Below, piece by piece: positions 36,127 through 48,179 of a stretch of DNA of 64,000 nucleotides (its first letter is position 1; each line of letters begins with the position of its first letter). The position numbers were made by a program, and so were the translations under genes. The stretch is from Gnetum montanum (taxonomy: Eukaryota; Streptophyta; Gnetopsida; Gnetales; Gnetaceae), in NCBI GenBank assembly GCA_015680685.1, contig MNCI01016577.1, forward strand, positions 108,300 to 172,299, read 5' to 3'. The notes beneath the pieces are model-generated. The model searched no databases. It was not told where the DNA came from and saw only the letters and a list, made by a program, of their open reading frames with translations.

Positions 36127-39100
36127 ATGGATGCATGGGCATAACTAGACCTACCCTTAAGTTTGAATGAATCCTATGGTGATGTTGAATGATCAATTGA
36201 CCACAAATGCCTAGATTTTGAGCCTGGGAGCCTATACAATCATATAGCCTCCATAGAGAAGTTCCTAGAGTGGCATGAATACATAGTAAAGACTCTTGAA
36301 TTGGATACTAGAGACATCACAAAGGACTCTTTAGTCAAAATCCCAATTACAACCCATAAGGGTGAGAAGAACGTGCTAAGATTAAGTTCCTCAATAAAAC
36401 CCGATATGCCTCAAGATGTTACCAAGGTCTTTTAGAACAATGTTAAAGCCTTTGCTTGGTTGTAGAAGGATATGCTAGGTCTTGATCCATGGTTAGTACA
36501 ACATAACATTGTACTTGATCCTAGTGTCAAACTTGTCAAACACAAAGTTTTCAAGATTAGATTAGACCTAGCTCTGGAAATTGGTGATGAGATCATGAAG
36601 CTCTACCATTCTAGTGTCATCCAAGCTATTACTTATGTTGATTGGGTATTTAACATAGTGGAATTTTTAAAGAAAATTGAAAAAATTTCTATTTGTTTCG
36701 AATTCCAAGATCTTAATAAGGTAACCATTAAAGATGATTTTCCATTGCATATTATTGATCAACTTATTAATACTATGGATGGTCATGCCTTACTATCCTT
36801 CATGGATGGGTTCTTAGGATACAACTAAGTCAAGATGAACCTAGAGCATTAGCTCTACATGACCTTCAAGATCCCTTGAGGAATCTTTTATTATACCATG
36901 ATGCCATTTTATCTCAAGAACATGTGCATGACCTATCAATGAGCCATGACCTACATATTTAGTGATTTGCTTAATGATTATGTTGATGACATAATGGTCA
37001 AGTCCAAGATAGTCAATGATTGTGCACATGACCCTAATTTAGTACTCCAATAATGCCTAAAGTACAAACTTAGACTTAATCCTAAGAAGTATGTCTTTAA
37101 TGTTAAAACTAGTAAGTTGCTTGGTTTTGTAGTATTTGAAATAGGGATACATGTCAATCTTGATAAAGTTAGGACTGTAACTAATTTGGTAGCACCTACT
37201 AATCTTAAGGAGCTATAGGGACTATAAGGTAGATTGTAATTTATTTGTAGATTCATCTTAAGATTTAAGGATAAGCTAAAATCCATGCAACACTTGCTTA
37301 AGAAGGGAGTTCACTATGAGTGGACTGATAATTACTAAGACGCCTTTGATAACATTAAGAAAGAGTTGGATTAATTATCCATTGTGTACCCACCATAGAA
37401 GAACAAATCAATTTACATCCACCTTGTAATCTCTAACATGTCCATAGCCTTTCTACTTTGTCAAAAATGAGATGATAGAGTAGAGTTTCTTGTTTACTAT
37501 TTGAGTTATGCATTGATAGCCTATGAGACCTAATACATAGAGGTTGTGAAGTATTGTGTACCCCTACTTTTCTCCTTGAAGAAGTGAAGACGCTACCTCT
37601 TTAGGAGCTAGGTCAATGTCATATGCAAGGATAACATATTAAGGGACATAACAACTAATATTTATGAGAGTAGCTAAATAGCTTGCTGAAAGGCCATAAT
37701 AGCTGAGTTTGACTTGCATTACATCTTCCAAGTCTTAACAAAAGATCAAGCTATAGCCAAAAAATTTACAACTTCCCTAGTTGAGGGAAATGCAACCATT
37801 GATCTTGAATTCCTTGATAAATATTTCAACATTGTTAATGAGGCACCCAAATATTATGAGGCCATCATGCACTTTTATAGAGCTTCTACTATGCATGGGG
37901 CTAGTGCTTACACTTGAGTGCAATTCAATCTTTCTCTCATCATTTTTAATTTCCATGTACCAATAATGTAGTAGGATATGAAGGGGTAATTAGAGGAATG
38001 ATGATAACTTGTAACTAAAGAATCAAATGTTTAATGATAAAAGGTGATTTTCAACTCATGGTTAACTAAATAACTAAGGTCTATGCATGTAAAGGCAAGC
38101 ATTTGCAATCTTATTGTCACTTCACCAAGAAATTCATGTTATAATTTATAGATGTTAGGATTCAACACATACCCTAGATTGAGAATATCTTAGTTGATGC
38201 GATTGTAACCTTGACCCTAAGTGTGACTCCAAATGTGTTTAGTAACTTACCTTCCTTGATGGAAAACTATGCTCTTCCCATCATGCAAAACACTAAAGGA
38301 ATCTCTATAACTACTATTGACAATGTTTCTCAAAAGGAATGGTATAATGATATCAATTTTTACCTAATGCATGGTGAGTCTCCACAAAACCTAATTACTT
38401 CTCAAAAGAATGGTGTACGTAAAATATCAAAACAATATGTCATTGTAGCAAATAATACATTATGTTAAATTTTCTATGATGATATATTGTTAGTGTGCTT
38501 GGGCAAAATCAAAGCCATGAAGGTGTATGTGGAGAACATATAGGACCTAGAGCCACGGCTACAAAGATTAGATGATTAGGATACTGTTGGCCCTATATGG
38601 AAAGTGATTGCTTGTAGAAGGTTAAAACTTGTGATTCCTATCATTATCACAGTAACTTAATACATATTCCACCAAGTAAATTACATACTACTCAAATCAT
38701 GTGACAATTTTAATGATGGGGAATTGACATTATTGGACCTATAACATCTAAATCATTTACAAGGTATAGCTTCATCATCATCACAATTGAATATTTTACA
38801 AAGTAGGTTGAAGCTATCCCTCTAAGGAAAACAACATCTTAATAGATCTATGAATTCATATTAGAGAACATAGTATTCCATTTTGGCATACCCTTAACTA
38901 GAATCATAGATAATGGACCATAGTTCAATAGCTAGGAAATGCAAGCCTTTTGTCAAAAATTAAGCATTAAACATTCCTTTTCATCACCATATTATCCACA
39001 AGCCAACAGGCAAGCCAAAGCTAGCAATGAGATCATTGTAGATCTAGTTCAAAAGATGCTAAATAATAGCAAATGAAAGTGGCATGAATCATTAGTACAT

Positions 39101-39521
39101 GAACCTTTGGCCTATAGAACAACCTTTAGAACCATAACCGATGCCATTCTGTATAGCCTTATTTATGGATTATAAGCTATTTTGCCTCTTGAGTTGCAAG
39201 TTCTATCCTTAAGGGTAGCTCTATCTGACTTCATAAATGATGAGAAAAATAATGAGTTGTGTATCATTGACCTTGATTTAGTTGAGGAGTAGTAAATAAA
39301 AATTCTTGCTTACATCAAATGATATCAAGAGAAGCAAAAACCACAACATCATCATGATTGAATAGATGAAAATTCATGGAAGGAGACCTTATCCTTAAGG
39401 TCATTTGTGAACATGCGAACAAGTTTTTGGCCAATTGGGAAGGATCTTTCTTGATCACCAAAGCTTATGGAAATGGAGCACTCAAGTTGGAATATATGGA
39501 TGAGAATGAATTGGCTAATCC
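36127..39521 (+). pseudogene. E0 pol remnant (RT, RNase H, aRNH, integrase)
   Basis: Collinear with E3 pol from its first Met (ATGGATGC versus ATGGACGC) to near the integrase end. Visible blocks: HKGEKNVLRLSS; RT with LGLDPWLVQHNIVLDP, DLNKVTIKDDFPL, LLSFMDGFLGYN (36472-36828) and the catalytic LNDYVDDIMVKS (about 36970-37005); RNase H around YEWTDN; archaeal-type RNase H relics near 37860-38200; integrase with VTDNGP-like (IIDNGP), SSPYYPQAN-like and the tail ANWEGSFLITKAY, NELANPV (39421-39524). Many stops fall at positions where E3 or the family has Gln or Trp. The last ~10 codons are cut off by E4 at 39522. Confidence 0.88.
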
Positions 39522-40659
39522 TGTAATGCTTGAAAAATTTAGTGCTAGAGAAACTGAAGATCTCAAGGAAAAATAGTTTAATTTTGGATCCCATGGATGT
39601 TGAAAAGGGATCTAAAGCACCTTGGATGGCCTAACTGATCACCTAGGGACTTAGAATTCCTAAGCAATGTAATTAATTATATGAAAAATGTAGGTATGGT
39701 AGCAAAGAAATTAAAGATAAATTTGTACAAAAGAAATGAACTATAAATTTTCTATTAAAATAATAAAAATTGTTACAAGAATAAAGTTCATAATGATACA
39801 AATTTTAAGGCTTTGGATGCCCAAAGAGTTCAATGGAGGATGCTTGAAATTTGGCGAAGTTGGTAGAGTATGTCTTGTAGTCAGCTTCATCATCTAGAAG
39901 TTTCAAGTTTTTTTTGATCTTTGTGATCTTTGATGGTCTCTCTACACATTGGTTGTGAGTTGGTTGCTAGACCTATGGTGAATATACATTGCTATGAAAG
40001 TCTTTGGTTTAGCTAGAATGAAAATTTTGCTAAATAGTCCTTTTAAAGTGATCAAGCTTGGTTTATATAGGCCATGTAGTATCTAATCCATTGCTATAGA
40101 TTTTTTCTATGATTGCTAATAGATTACTACAAATTTTTTATGATGCAAGTCATCCAACCCTAGCATATTTATCAAATTTGGCAAGTTTGGTAAATGAAGT
40201 CCCATCATTGATGCGTTGGATTTAGCATTTATATGATAGCTTTAGCATAAAAATTAAAGCCCAGTAATTTATACTTGGGTTGTAGGTGGTTATAGCGTAT
40301 AACTTACTATGGCCAACATAGAAACTTAGAAAAACCCAAATTTGGTTGTTCCTGAGGCATTTTTATCCTTCCCAAGCATAGGTACATGCATATTAAAACT
40401 TTTTTCACTTGGGAAGTAAGGCATTGACAACTTATAAAGCATTTTTCACTCTTGATAAGTTAAGGTATGTGAGATTGTATCCTATGAACTACAAATTTTA
40501 CATTTTACAATAAGATCCTACCTCAAGTTTAGTGGTGAAGGTTATAATGCTAGGTATTTGGAAAAAAAATTAAGGCAATTGCATCTACCATTATTTTTAC
40601 ACCAAATTACAATGGTTTTGGTCATGAGTTTCAACATGAATTCTCTCTGTGGTGTTTTA
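39522..40659 (-). repeat. E4 3' LTR
   Basis: Left edge TGTAATGC corresponds to the LTR end GCATTACA (E3: CGTTACA). Right edge GGTGTTTTA is the complement of TAAAACACC (family TGAAACACC), followed by a decayed polypurine tract (40660-40672, GTAGCCCCTTTTT on the plus strand). No partner LTR in the window. Confidence 0.75.
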
Positions 40660-41774
40660 GTAGCCCCTTTTTATTGATGTTTTGAGGATTATCTTAAGAG
40701 ACATTAACAAAGAATGCAAGACACCACCACAGGTCTATCACCAATGGTTCCTCTTCATGTCTTATTTTGTAGTTATCGAATCATGTTGAAGAGTGGTTGT
40801 GATGGTGAGATAATGTATGATGCGATGATATGGGATACAGGCTATATTTGGTTACAAGGGAATGATCATAGGGATTAACAATGAATTCTAGGTATTGACA
40901 TCATGGTTATGGTATGGTAGTGATATGCTTGCTGATCAATGTGGTCTTCATGATTCATGCTTTAAAGTGTTGGTTACTCAATAATTTTTTTGAGGAATTA
41001 ACACTCTACCCCAAGGCTTATTTGATCATTAGGCTTCTCCTTTTGCTTGTTTGGAGCTATTTATCTAACTCTTGGGCTTCATTGGCCTCTTGACCTTCTT
41101 CGCAACTTGCTTCATCATTTTTTATGGGGCGAAACCTTCATTGGATTTCATTGCCAAGGCCAAACTTAGTTTAGTTTTCTCATTGAATGAGATGTGTTAC
41201 ACTCAATGAACTTAATAGTGGAGCATGATAAAAGAGATGTCACATGGTCATAATGCATGAATGTCAAACATAGGTCATCATGATTATTTAGGATAAGGAA
41301 GGTTGTAATTGAGTTATGGGATTTTGGCTTAATAGTGGTAATGAAAGTGTTATGAGATAAGCACTCTTGACACAAAACTCTTGAAATAGTAGGATAAGCT
41401 AACCAAATTTGGTGCATTAAGATCACATGATAAGTTGTTGTCATGTTGAGTTGTACCTTCGTGGTGACTTCTAGGATTCACCTTAAAAGCACAACTCTAA
41501 GAGAATAAGAAAAGAAGACAAAGAATACATGTTGTTACAAAACATTACATTAGGCTACATAAGACAACCAACAAACTAGATGTCACCATAAGCTATTATC
41601 ATTACAACATTTGAAAGATCTATATTTTGCATCACAAATGTTACAAAGCTTGTAGTTCATTTGTTGTGCCAAATAGAGAGAGATAGAGAAAGAGAGCTAT
41701 AGAGATCATGTAGGCTTGCTTGTTATTGGTTGTAAAGATGTCAATCATTCATCCATACCTATAAAGAAAACATG
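40660..41774 (-). other. E4 3' untranslated region
   Basis: No gene. Contains the decayed polypurine tract next to the LTR, a stretch at 41160-41230 homologous in reverse to the E1 3' region, and an AGAGAGATAGAG-type purine run near 41680. Confidence 0.55.
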
Positions 41775-41926
41775 TTAGAAATAATAGGATTTAACATAGA
41801 AATGGTTGATCAAATTGGCCAATTCATTCCCATCCATGCCTACCAATATTACTACTTCATTACCATAGGCCTTCGTGACCAAGAAAGGTCCTTCCCAATT
41901 AGTTGAGAATTTATCTACATGTTCAC
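41775..41926 (-). pseudogene. E4 integrase C-terminal end
   Basis: The minus strand reads through the WEGPFLVT-type module to NELANLINHFYVKSYYF and a TAA at 41775-41777. The E3 insertion at 41926/41927 splits the integrase; the upstream part resumes at 59051. Confidence 0.85.
41922..41926. other. E3 target-site duplication (left)
   Basis: TTCAC, repeated exactly at 59051-59055. Removing E3 and one copy makes the E4 integrase frame continuous. Confidence 0.93.
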
Positions 41927-43266
41927 TGAAACACCGTGAAAATTACGAGTTGGCCTCAGGCAAAGATTCGCAATTCAAGTGAGAGCATGCATCAGCTTTG
42001 TTCCAGGACAAGTTTACGCTCTATTACGCACGGCAGCGTAATGAGTGTAATAAGCTCTATAGTCAAAGGCAGAGTGTAGAGAAGCGCAACAGTTTGACGC
42101 TTTTTCTCGTGGCGCATGAGTAATTTGTCTTTACGCTCATTACGCGGCAGTGCGTACCATTGCATATGTTATCATTCAAGTTGTACATTGTTTACGCTTC
42201 ATTACGCACAGCTGCGTAGTGAGCGTAACTTGCACATTGTTTACGCTTCATTACACGCCGCTGCGTAGTGAGCATAAGATTGCACATTATTTACGCTTTA
42301 TTACGCACAGTTGCGTAGTGAGCGTAAAACAATTTTGAGCTTATTGTTTTTACACCAGATTACGCTCATACACGCAACGCAACGCGAATGAGCGTAATAC
42401 AGCCTGAGCAATTAAAGCACGCTCAGCATGTACTTGCTCTTCACACGCACAACACGCAAACAAGCGTGTTATGCGTAGTCACAGTCTGACTTAAAATGAT
42501 CATGCCGACAGGACCCGCAACATCCGGGATCCACGTCATCAGGGTTGCGCCTTTTCCGTGGAGCGTCGCGGCCTATAAATACCTCAGTTGACAAAGTTAC
42601 AAAGGTTGGCAAATCAGAGAAGCAAAAAGCATATTTTTGAGCACCAGAGCACCTAGCACTTTGGAGCAGAGATACAAAGAATAGCGCTTTGGAAATCGTG
42701 GACATCATCACCTTACAGCTGAAGCAGAGTACAGTTCGCTTTGAGCACCGGTAATAGGAGTAATCTTTCTGCTGAAAAGACTCTATCAATCAGAAACAGT
42801 TGATCGGTAGACGTAAAAGCTTGGCCTGCCTTGCATCTCAGCTTTAGCCCACGTGGTAGATCGGACTTCTGTTTAGACCGTTTGCTCGTTGTTTTGTGCT
42901 TGTTTCACATCCTGTAATCGGGGTTTCCCCAGTGTAATTTCTCATACGAAATATACATTTGTAAGTCAAAGCGCAGATCTTGAAGCTTCAAGCTTCTCTT
43001 ATGTCAACCTCCTTTCATCGTGTTTAGCATTATCACCGTTGCAATCGTTTTCCCCTTGCTTTACGGTCCCTCGAATCAGATCGCTTTCTTTTACGCACTT
43101 TGCATTGTTTTACTGACCCGTAAGTCCCTGTCTGATCGACAAGACCATTTAGGGTGCCACGGATTTGTTTTCTCCAACATAGCCCTCGCGTGGATCCGTG
43201 GCTAAAACTATGTACGCTGGAGATTCGGTCGGTATTTTCCAGCTGCCAACGTTTTGCGTCGTTACA
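41927..43266 (+). repeat. E3 5' LTR
   Basis: 1,340 bp from TGAAACACCG to CGTCGTTACA. The first half (41995-42400) is packed with TTACGC / GCGTAA inverted repeats, for example TTTACGCTTCATTACGCACA followed by GCTGCGTAGTGAGCGTAA near 42190-42228. A TATA box TATAAATA (42574-42581) marks the likely transcription start about 30 bp downstream. Confidence 0.95.
42574..42581 (+). promoter_or_regulatory. TATA box of E3 5' LTR
   Basis: TATAAATA in a GC-rich context (GTCGCGGCC before it). The same box is at 58358-58365 in the 3' LTR. Confidence 0.65.
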
Positions 43267-43272
43267 GTTTTC

Positions 43273-43289
43273 TGGCGCTAGAAGGAGGG
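43273..43289 (+). other. E3 primer-binding site
   Basis: TGGCGCTAGAAGGAGGG, six bases after the LTR. It is shared exactly with E2 and, with changes, by E1 (4003) and E5 (62124). Confidence 0.85.
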
Positions 43290-43511
43290 CATCAGGCTCC
43301 GATCCGAATATTTTGGGTAACTCTGTTAGAGATCCATACCCTAAACCATAGATGTAATACCTCTAGGGAAGTCTACGGTCAATCGTGCGGTGTAGATCGG
43401 TCGCAAGGACGATTTCTTTAAAATCCTATAGGGTAGAAAGCCTTTGTGCATTTTGTTGTCAGCCATTTGCTTTTAGATTCGATTATCAGTTACTCTCAAC
43501 TTCATTGATCA

Positions 43512-46500
43512 ATGGATTCTTTTTACTCAAACACAACCGCTATGGTCGCTACTGATCTGGGTGTTGCACCTGTGAATCCTACGGTGGTCACAGGACCCGC
43601 TCCTGGTGCAACGAGACCTCAAGGACCATTGCGCCATTCATTGAGACTTCAGGGGAAAGAGCCTATCTTCATGGTTATAACCCCTAAAGAATACAATTTC
43701 ATATGCGTCAAGATCCAGGCGAGGCTGGCTCTTAGCCGAGCCGAGCTGGAGGTGAAGCGAAACTTTGAGGTGCTCCATCGAGGGGGTTATGATTTTAAGC
43801 CAACAGCCTACGACATAATCCCCTTGACCGAAGACCAACACGAACTTATCGCACGGTTAGTCATGGTGAGAGGCCAGACTTCACAACCTGTGGTGGAACC
43901 CCAGCGTGAGGAAGAGGCAGAGGACGAATTTGCGGCCCTGTCGAAACATTCGTTCCATACTCTGACACCCCACACGTACGTAAATCCGTTGTTCCCTTTC
44001 AACAGAGAGGCAGCCTCTCTGGACTCAGCCGTGACCACGTAGATGCAAATCCCTGTCCTTCCGCAGGCCAACACGCAGCCGTCTGGGTTGCAAATGCAAC
44101 TACCGCATAACACGGGTGTAGTTCCGTATCAACATGTAATCAGCATTCCGGCGGTGATCCCGGCGACCACCGCACCTCATTTCATCCCTCAGGTACAAGC
44201 TCACACCATACCGACAACTCGCTCAGCGCAAGTGTTCCCGCCCCCGCCAACTCAGCAAAATACCGTAACTGTACCATAGCAAACCTTTGTACAATACCCT
44301 GCAACAAGTCAGTGGACCAACCTTGCTGCACAACAACACCCGTCTGCGGTTTATGGTGCACAGCCTTTGGTTACACCTGCGGCACAATTTTCGCAGGTGT
44401 TTCCTCAATATACATACCATTATCTGGCACAGCAGGTAGGAGTTAATCTCTCATCTTAGACCAGTGGATGGTGGTCTTCGCAAGCCCCACAGCCTGTGGG
44501 GATCCCTGCTCCACCAGCGGTTAGCCAGCCACCTCCTGCATTTCAGTTTCCTAGGGCTACCCGCCCAGTCCAACCTCCTGTGCCTGCTGCACAGACACCC
44601 CCGTTAACAGGTCTAGATCAAGCTTTCCAGCTTATCCAGATGCTTACCGAAGAGGTTCGACGCCTCAAGACCGCTGGATCTGATATGATTCAGATCATGG
44701 ACTTCTATCAGGATGATCCGATCAATCCAGCGGTCCCTGTGCTACCGTTGCCACCAGGGATGTCCCTCCCCCATTTTACCAAGTATAATGGAGAGGGGGA
44801 TCCCAACACCCATCTAGCCACCTTCAGGTCTGAATCTTTGTTGTTACAACAGTGGCCGCACACTTTAATCCCAGTCTTCGCGATGTCATTGACAGGGAAG
44901 GCTTTAGACTGGTATAGAGCCCTCCCACGCTCTTCCATTTCAACCTTGGAAGAGCTGCTGACTCAATTTGTGACCTGATTCAAATACAACATGAAGCCGG
45001 AAGTCACGTTGGAACAGCTTATGGGGGTGAAACAAGACCCGCTCGAGCCAGTCCAAAAGTTTATACAGTGTTGGAATGCTACCTTGAATGAGATCCGTGA
45101 CCCGATCACGGACTCCCATCTGCTGGCTATATTCCAGGGAGCAGTCAACGAATTTATTAAGTCTAAGCTGTATTACCTTTCCCCTGGTGATATACGTCAG
45201 GCCTTCGCACAGGTCCGAAGCATCCAAGATGCTGCGGAGGCCAGCAAAGACCCGGCATATGTCGCCTACAAAAACACACACAACAAAGCCAAGGACAAAG
45301 GCAAGGCAGCGACAACGACAGTAGCTGCACTGACTAAAAATGCAAAAAACAAGAACAAGAAGGCGCCAACAACAGCACCACCAGAGGCCACAGCTGGTGC
45401 CGGCACCAGCCAAGCCACAGCTACCCCTGAACAGACCCCTCAGCCAAAGCCAAATTTTGAGCGTAAAGATCATTCAAAATATGCGGCTTTACCTGTGAAG
45501 CATTTTGAACTGCTGAAACAACTGTTAGTGGTAGGACACATTCAACCTAAGAAGGTGTCCAAGGAGGCCTTGAAGCGTCACAGGCGTCACTGTGAACTGC
45601 TGAAGGATCCTTCTTTAGCTCTGCCTAACGAACCGGCAGTTCCGAGGTCTTTCAGGCTGGACCGTTTCTGTGACTACCACCAGATGTGTGGTCACGACAC
45701 GGATTACTGCTGGGCGTTGAAGGACGACATTCAATGCATGATCGATGAAGGTCATCTAAAACTAGACAGCAGTAATCCTACGCGTTCGGAAAATCAAACA
45801 TTGCATGTATACAAGGATCCGTTGAACACAAATTACGATCCGTATACAATCACTGTAGTGAGTACGGACAGTAAGCGTAAAGGACCGCCAAAGCAGCCTT
45901 TTGTTTTGTGCGTGCCCACTAGATCACCAAGGGGGCCAACTACTTCTTCGGCAGCCAGTGGCGCCTCACGGCCACCGTTTATCATACGGGCACCTTCCCA
46001 AGTGTGCCTTTAGTCACGCGACAGCACCCAAGCCGCGGCTTCATCTGCACCCATGTCGAGAGCGCCCTTCATTATTAGGATGCCAAAACCACAGGCTACC
46101 TATCTCACGCAGGGGCAGACCTCTAGTCAGAACCACCAGCCATCGCCTCCTCAGCGTAAGGAGGAGAATACAGCAGTTAACGCAGGAAAAGGCCACCCTA
46201 CGCTCGGCTTCCCTAAGCCCAGGCCCCTAGCCTCTGTGCCTATGTCTATGCCCCAGAAGCATGCCAAAAGTACAGAAACGCAGCCACCTTCTTTTGGTAG
46301 GAAGAAGAACGAACCCTCCACTGACACCGCTCCGCCTTGAGAATTCCGTCTTTTGGGCCGAATGGAGGAGGACAAGGGGGATAAAAAACCCTGCCGAGAG
46401 AAGGACCTCCTCGATGCGTTCACACAGGTCAAACAAGTGCTCAAATAAAAGAACACAACGCTGAGCCTGTACGACCTACTGATGACTTCTCGAGAACACC

Positions 46501-47294
46501 GTGAGGCTATGGTACGCATGTTGACATCCATATCGGTGGATGCCAGCCTACCGGCGGAAGAGGAAGCAATACACGCTATCATGTTTCCTTCCGAAGCTGA
46601 ACAACCCAAGCCTACCTCGTTGACCTTCCTGGATGAGTTTGTCAAAGATGATCCGGAGAAAGGTCAAGTAACGATTGAGCCCATGTTCATTACCATTCGA
46701 GTCTGCCAGTACCGGATCCGGAGGGTACACATGGATGATGGTGCAGCTACTAACGTCGTTCCCTATTCCATCGTGGATAGGTTGGAATTGGTTGACCAGA
46801 TTACTCCCACAACAACAGCTTGCGTGAAATCGTTCAACGGAGCACGGGTTGAAGTCAAGGGGATGGTGCGTATTGAGTTTGTGGCGGGGAATCAATTCCC
46901 AATGGAAGCCACGTTCTTAGTCGTTGAGGAAATGCCTGGCTTCAACTTAATCCTAGGGAGGTCGTGGTTAGCCCAGCTGAGGGCAGTCTCATCGCTGATA
47001 CATCAAGAGATACACCTGCCCTACGCCGGAAGGGAGGTTGTCATACGCGGCGACGAGGTCACCCCTAGGACCGTTAACAACATTGAAGAAGAGCGGGGTT
47101 CGGAGATCGAAACAACCGACGATCAGTCCCATCTCCAAGCCCCTAAACAAAATGACAACAAAGACAATGGTCTCACCTGGGCCGACCTGCCATTTCCGGA
47201 GGACAGCCTAGAGGAGTCAAACCCCAAACCTCCTCGCCCTTACGCAGCACTCAACGTGAAGGCCATTAAGAAACAATTGCATATCAACGGCTGA
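43512..47294 (+). pseudogene. E3 gag-protease, one frame with seven premature stops
   Basis: One frame of 1,260 codons without any frameshift. In order: N-terminal gag block with RHSLRLQGKE (about residue 40); Pro/Gln-rich stretch (180-370); capsid-like core with TKYNGEGDPNTHLATFRS and FIQCWNATLNE (420-580); Ala/Thr/Lys-rich linker; CHHC knuckle CDYHQMCGHDTDYC (about residue 720), typical of Tat gag; Pro-rich linker; retropepsin with DDGAATNVV (about 1075) and LILGRSWL (about 1146). Stops at 44040, 44277, 44457, 44976, 46011, 46338 and 46446 are TAG, TAG, TAG, TGA, TAG, TGA, TAA. Each fits a C-to-T change in CAG, CGA or CAA; E2 has Gln at the last position. The ATG at 43512 is the first in frame after the PBS. 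Confidence 0.92.
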
Positions 47295-47327
47295 ACAATG
47301 GTCTTCTGCGTGTAACACTATTCATGT

Positions 47328-47333
47328 GTAAGT
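47328..47333 (+). other. Candidate 5' splice site of the protease-RT intron
   Basis: GTAAGT, a full consensus donor 33 bp after the gag-protease stop. Splicing from here to the acceptor at 52714-52715 would join the gag-protease frame to the pol frame in phase. Two stops (TGA 47292, TAA 47313) precede the donor in frame and would have to be C-to-T changes. Confidence 0.4.
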
Positions 47334-47348
47334 TAGCACACTCCCTGT

Positions 47349-47858
47349 TTGGCAGCTTCTTTTGTTTGTTTCAATATACTTTTACGCTATATCTTCTTTC
47401 TGTGTTTACGCTTGGCATTTTCTTGCGTGTTTTATCGTACTCGTGTTAGCTATGCTCATCCCTTTACGCATTTATCCAGGATTACATTCAGCAAGTTCGC
47501 AGTGGCCCGCGACAGCCTTAAACTAGTAGCTAATTTACGCAAGTTTGCAGTAGCCCGCAACGTCCTTAAACTAGTAGCTAATTTACGCAAGTTCGCAGTG
47601 GCCCGCGACGGCCTTAAACTAGTAGCTAATTTACGCAAGTTCGCAATGGCCCGCGACAGCCTTAAACTAGTAGCTAATTTACGCAAGTTCGCAGTGGCTC
47701 GCAACGGCCCTAAACTAGCTAATTTACGCAAGTTCGCAGCGGCCCACAATGGCCTTAAACTAGCTATACAAAGTTCACCACTCACATTGTTTTACGCACT
47801 TACGCAGGATTATATTCTGTTATGTGACAACTCGTATATTGGCCCGCAACGGCCTTAA
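47349..47858 (+). other. Open stretch over 48-bp repeats, same phase as gag-protease
   Basis: 169 codons in the same phase as gag-protease. The 48-bp unit encodes a repeated ARDGLKLVANLRKFAV-like 16-mer. The opposite strand is also open over the array (47785-47456). It could be a C-terminal extension of gag-protease cut off by stops, or a simple by-product of a repeat whose period is a multiple of three. No known domain. Confidence 0.3.
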
Positions 47859-47990
47859 ACTAGTAGCCAGTTTACGCAAACTCACATGTTGGCCTGCAAC
47901 GGCCTTAAACTAGTTATTTGGAGTTATCCATGATCACCATTTACGCTTTCTTTACTTTACGCATCAGGCCCGCGACGGCCCTAAACTAGG
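47490..47990 (+). repeat. Post-protease repeat block of E3 (48-bp units)
   Basis: Units start at 47493, 47541, 47589, 47637 and 47685, exactly 48 bp apart, then shorten to 44 bp and become dispersed to about 47990. Core GGCCCGCGACGGCCTTAAAC followed by TAGTAGC. Cognate blocks follow protease in E1 (9720-9895) and E2 (28706-28765). Confidence 0.92.
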
Positions 47991-48179
47991 GATTACGCTA
48001 TCATTATTACTTAAGCGAACTTTTCAACAGTTACACTCGTATTATATCAACGAAACAAAAAATAAACATATAGAGGTAATTGATATCCAACACATCCACC
48101 AGGTTTTATAGCAGGTCTTTCCAATCATTTGTAACATCATACTACACTCGACATTAACAAAATTTTGCATAAATAACAA

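Noticed and set aside
36978-37286. Minus-strand frame opposite E0 RT
   Set aside because: Shadow of the decayed RT, whose YVDD motif is on the plus strand.
42560-43120. Short frames inside the E3 LTRs (for example 42889-43116)
   Set aside because: Present identically in both LTRs, without domains; LTR sequence only.
44940-45473. Minus-strand frame of 177 codons, Cys-rich
   Set aside because: Opposite strand of E3 gag; cysteines come from complementary Ala/Thr-rich codons.
47490-47990. CRISPR-like array
   Set aside because: Units are contiguous 48-bp tandem repeats without unique spacers, in a plant retroelement.
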